This document shows positions 61,586 to 64,000 of a stretch of 64,000 nt of DNA, one piece after another (within the stretch, counting starts at the first letter, position 1; each line of letters starts with the position of its first letter). Location: NCBI RefSeq assembly GCF_011007365.1, contig NZ_WFKM01000003.1, positions 513,513 through 577,512 on the forward strand, written 5' to 3'. Made by a program: the position numbers and the translations under genes. Source of the stretch: Sphingobacterium sp. xlx-96. GTDB taxonomy: Bacteria > Bacteroidota > Bacteroidia > Sphingobacteriales > Sphingobacteriaceae. A model generated the notes under the pieces. The model searched no databases. It saw only the letters and a list, made by a program, of their open reading frames with translations, and was not told the DNA's origin.

Positions 61586-62881
61586 ATGCAGATTGAAGCG
61601 TTGTACAGCATCTATAAGCAGTATCCGAAGATATCTACGGATACCCGTAATATCATAGCTGATAGTATATTTTTTGCCCTTAAGGGAGCGAATTTTAACG
61701 GCAATGCCTTTGCGGACCAAGCTTTGGAGAGCGGGGCTCGCTACGCTGTGATTGATGATGCGGCATATCAAAAGGACGAAAGATATATATTGGTTGAAGA
61801 TGTACTGACCAGTCTTCAGGATTTGGCCAGGTACCACCGTGCCCAGTTGCAGATTCCTATTATTGGGATTACAGGCACGAACGGTAAGACAACGTCCAAA
61901 GAACTATTGCATGCCGTGCTATCGCAGCGATACAATGCATTTGCTACCCGTGGCAATCTAAACAATCATATTGGTGTGCCTTTATCCATCCTTTCCATCG
62001 ATGCCGCTATAGAGATCGCTATCATCGAAATGGGGGCCAATCATTTAGGTGAGATTGCCTTTCTCTCCGATATTGCCCGCCCTACGCATGGGCTGATTAC
62101 CAATGTTGGCAAAGCGCACTTAGAAGGATTTGGTTCTTTTGAAGGCGTAAAGAAAACCAAAGGTGAGTTGTATGATTATTTGCAGGATCATAATGGGACA
62201 TTATTTCTGCAAGGAGATAATACCCACCTGATTGATATGGTTTCGTTTAGAAATATCAATAAAATCATCCGTTATGGCTTTGGTGCAGACAATGATGTGA
62301 TTGGCAAATTGCTGATCGCAAATCCTTATCTTGCTATCAGTTGGAAAGAACGGAACAAGTCTGCTATTTACGAAGTATCAACTAATCTCACAGGATCCTA
62401 TAATACGGAGAATTTTTTAGCTGCTATTGCGGTGGGACTACATTTTGAAGTTCCTGCGACGTTAATCAATCAAGGTATAGCGGGGTATGTACCGACCAAT
62501 AATAGGTCTCAGATTACCAGAACCGATCGTAATACCGTTGTTGCAGACTTTTATAACGCTAATGCCAGCAGTATGGCAGCAGCGTTAGAAAATATGAAGG
62601 TATTGACAGCAGTGCATAAAGTTGTGATTCTAGGCGATATGTTTGAATTAGGCGACGATTCCTATCCAGAGCATGCCATTGTTATCCAAAAGGCTAAGGA
62701 ATTGAAGTTGGACCGCTTGATTTTTGTTGGCGAAGAGTTTTTTAAACATCGCAGCGCCGAGGCCGAGTTTTATGAAAGTACTACAGATGCTCGGAAGGCT
62801 ATTCAAGATCTTTCCGACAGCTTTGTTTTACTTAAGGCGTCTCGTGGAATGTCATTCGAGCGATTGTTGGAGGTTCTTTAG
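61586..62881 (+). CDS. murF: UDP-N-acetylmuramoyl-tripeptide--D-alanyl-D-alanine ligase
   Basis: MurF adds D-Ala-D-Ala to UDP-MurNAc-tripeptide in peptidoglycan synthesis. 431 residues: N-terminal domain with DSIFFALKGANFNGNAFADQAL (about 28-49), the ATP motif GITGTNGKTTSKELLHAVL near 93-111, NNHIGVPLSIL near 130, EMGANHLGEI near 152, and the C-terminal ligase domain. It overlaps the convergent TRIC-like gene by 4 bases. No other mur gene is adjacent. Confidence 0.94.
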   Translation: MQIEALYSIYKQYPKISTDTRNIIADSIFFALKGANFNGNAFADQALESGARYAVIDDAAYQKDERYILVEDVLTSLQDLARYHRAQLQIPIIGITGTNGKTTSKELLHAVLSQRYNAFATRGNLNNHIGVPLSILSIDAAIEIAIIEMGANHLGEIAFLSDIARPTHGLITNVGKAHLEGFGSFEGVKKTKGELYDYLQDHNGTLFLQGDNTHLIDMVSFRNINKIIRYGFGADNDVIGKLLIANPYLAISWKERNKSAIYEVSTNLTGSYNTENFLAAIAVGLHFEVPATLINQGIAGYVPTNNRSQITRTDRNTVVADFYNANASSMAAALENMKVLTAVHKVVILGDMFELGDDSYPEHAIVIQKAKELKLDRLIFVGEEFFKHRSAEAEFYESTTDARKAIQDLSDSFVLLKASRGMSFERLLEVL

Positions 62882-63498
62882 TCTTTTTTGTCGTCTACGT
62901 CAGACACCGCAGGTAGCGATAAATTATACTTTACAGATATCAATCGGATAGCTACTACGAATGAAGCGGAGATAAATGCATTCCAGCCCCTATCTAATCC
63001 AAAATACTCTAAGATTACAAATAAGAGTGCACCGGATAGACATGCCGATGCATATATTTCCTTTCGGAGAATTAGTGGAGTCTCATTCATTAAAGTATCA
63101 CGTATTACGCCTCCCATCGCTGCAGAAAACATACCAAACATCATTGCTGCAATATTGCTGCTACCATAATCCAATGATTTCTGTGTGCCTACTACCGTAA
63201 AAAAACCAATTCCGATAGCATCGAACAATGTCAGTGTTTTTGCCCAGTTGTAAAGGTGTCTATTGGCTACGATAGAGATAAAAACCCCGATAAAAATCGC
63301 GATAAGGTAGTTTCCGTCTTCGACCCAGACAGGTCTTATGTTTAAAAACACATCCCGTAGAGATCCACCTCCGATGGCTGTTACGAACCCCATAAAGGTC
63401 GCTCCGAAGACATCGATACCTCGTCTATTGGCCGCCATTGCGCCCGATATGGCAAAAACCATGGTGCCGAGCAGATCTATACCATATATGATGTTCAT
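62878..63498 (-). CDS. TRIC/UPF0126-like membrane protein
   Basis: A 206-residue membrane protein with about six helices in two similar halves. The repeated GGGSLRDVFLNIRPVW (about 42-57) and GGVIRDTLMNETPLIL (about 130-145) motifs, with GG-x-x-RD, are diagnostic of UPF0126/prokaryotic TRIC proteins. Bacterial homologues form trimeric cation or anion-like channels. Earlier alignment to GlyXYL-type names is unsupported. It overlaps murF by 4 bases. Confidence 0.88.
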   Translation of the reverse strand: MNIIYGIDLLGTMVFAISGAMAANRRGIDVFGATFMGFVTAIGGGSLRDVFLNIRPVWVEDGNYLIAIFIGVFISIVANRHLYNWAKTLTLFDAIGIGFFTVVGTQKSLDYGSSNIAAMMFGMFSAAMGGVIRDTLMNETPLILRKEIYASACLSGALLFVILEYFGLDRGWNAFISASFVVAIRLISVKYNLSLPAVSDVDDKKD

Positions 63499-63832
63499 AA
63501 TCTAAATACTGATAAACAATGATACAGAAAATATTTAGAATTAGACATTCTTGATTTGATACTTAATTACACCTATAGGTTTTAACACTACTATGATCTT
63601 TTTTGCTAAAGAAAGAGCGTGTACCTATCATAGTTTTAAGTGGTTTAATAGAGGGGTAATCGCTGGGCAGATAGTCCGTCACCTTCTTAGCTCACGGTTT
63701 CTTATAGCTATTATATTATAGACGGCAAGTTGCGTTTGCCCCATTTTCCTAGCTACGGTTATCCCATTTCAATTTTATTCTCCGCATTTCCAGCGTTTTA
63801 GGGTTTTATTGCAAAAATAGATGGGGATATCC
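63499..63832. other. Spacer with no recognised feature
   Basis: This stretch of over 300 bases between the TRIC-like gene and the edge promoter has no convincing ORF, tRNA or hairpin terminator. A CTATGAT/ATCATAG inverted pair occurs near 63590-63635, too weak to assign. Confidence 0.5.
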
Positions 63833-63865
63833 TTTGGAACTATGGGTTTAATTGTCCTATCTTTG
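63833..63865 (+). promoter_or_regulatory. Strong Bacteroidota promoter at right edge
   Basis: TTTG at 63833-63836 and TATCTTTG at 63858-63865 are separated by 21 bases, a full match to the TTTG-N19-21-TAnnTTTG consensus. It directs transcription rightward out of the window. Confidence 0.7.
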
Positions 63866-64000
63866 CACCACTCCGCAAGGGAGGAACGGTCGGATCTTAG
63901 GACGGGACCATGAAAAAAGAAGGGTTTAAAGTTATTTAAACGCGGGAATACAAGAAAAGACGCTGAAATAAATTTTCACATTTATTTTGGAGGTTTGAAA
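63866..64000 (+). other. Leader of an unseen transcript, possibly rRNA or tRNA operon
   Basis: Downstream of the strong promoter is a GC-richer leader with a CTCC-GCAAG-GGAG hairpin (63871-63883), a very short ATG reading frame (63910-63939, 8 codons), and then a TTTTGGAGGTTTG stretch near 63985-63997. That last stretch looks like the -33 region of a second promoter just outside the window. Tandem promoters with a leader resemble rRNA or tRNA operon fronts, but the gene itself is not visible. Confidence 0.4.

Noticed and set aside
1..64000. CRISPR arrays, insertion sequences, prophage or integrative elements
   Set aside because: No regularly spaced repeats, transposase or integrase, and no att-like duplication were seen.
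1..64000. tRNA and complete rRNA genes
   Set aside because: No acceptor-stem/CCA patterns or conserved rRNA segments were recognised by eye; only a possible rRNA leader at the edge. A tRNAscan or rRNA search could overturn this.

Overview
The window comes from the chromosome of a Bacteroidota bacterium, most likely of the Sphingobacterium/Pedobacter group. The evidence is an AT-rich genome, a gldH lipoprotein gene, Bacteroidota-type -7 boxes (TAnnTTTG), the rpmB-rpmG-DUF4295 trio, futalosine-pathway menaquinone synthesis (mqnD), a SusC-like outer-membrane beta-barrel with a carboxypeptidase-regulatory-like N-terminus, and a long SecA. It is almost entirely housekeeping chromosome. I see no insertion sequence, prophage, CRISPR array, tRNA or complete rRNA gene. 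About 60 genes are called, including two too short for routine ORF calling: a DUF4295 gene at 49735-49896 and a 41-residue lipoprotein at 55359-55484.

Region by region. 0-4.1 kb: the 3' end of mnmG, an Ig-like lipoprotein, a gamma-carbonic anhydrase homologue and nadB. 4.1-4.6 kb: an AT-rich spacer with clustered DnaA-box-like 9-mers between divergent nadB and nadA, which also coincides with a reversal of strand composition. I propose it as the chromosomal origin, oriC. 4.6-13.1 kb: nadA and thiL, then a leucine/acetoacetate catabolism cluster (acetoacetate-CoA ligase, methylcrotonyl-CoA carboxylase beta, acyl-CoA dehydrogenase, HMG-CoA lyase, enoyl-CoA hydratase-like). 13-28 kb: scpA, dxs, dnaA, two small exported proteins, the holB-ricT-gldH-lpxK operon, dnaN, a DedA protein, a CAP protein and the yicC-gmk-nadD operon. 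28-31 kb: a uronate module (kduI, a DUF4861-like gene, kduD). 31-40 kb: surE, mqnD, secA, a SPOR protein, an M20 amidohydrolase, a thiamine-pyrophosphokinase-like gene and an M28 peptidase. 40-49 kb: a rhodanese, gdh, gcvT, truC and several small families (DUF4359, DUF4112, SIMPL, DUF805), a cold-shock gene and recO. 49-56 kb: ribosomal proteins, ftsY, rimO, an amidase, rlmN, comF and vanZ. 56-64 kb: a PadR-PspC pair, a TonB-type receptor, a beta-propeller protein, murF, a TRIC-like channel, and at the right edge a strong Bacteroidota promoter with a leader that resembles the front of an rRNA or tRNA operon.

Functionally, three NAD-synthesis genes (nadA, nadB, nadD) and the replication genes (oriC, dnaA, holB, dnaN, scpA) lie close together, as expected near an origin. 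No new multi-gene system was found. The best leads are the oriC candidate away from dnaA, several genes whose -7 box sits almost on the start codon (probable leaderless mRNAs), a VanZ gene coupled to a tiny lipoprotein, a degenerate thiamine-pyrophosphokinase-like protein, and a strong orphan inverted repeat at 25.2 kb.
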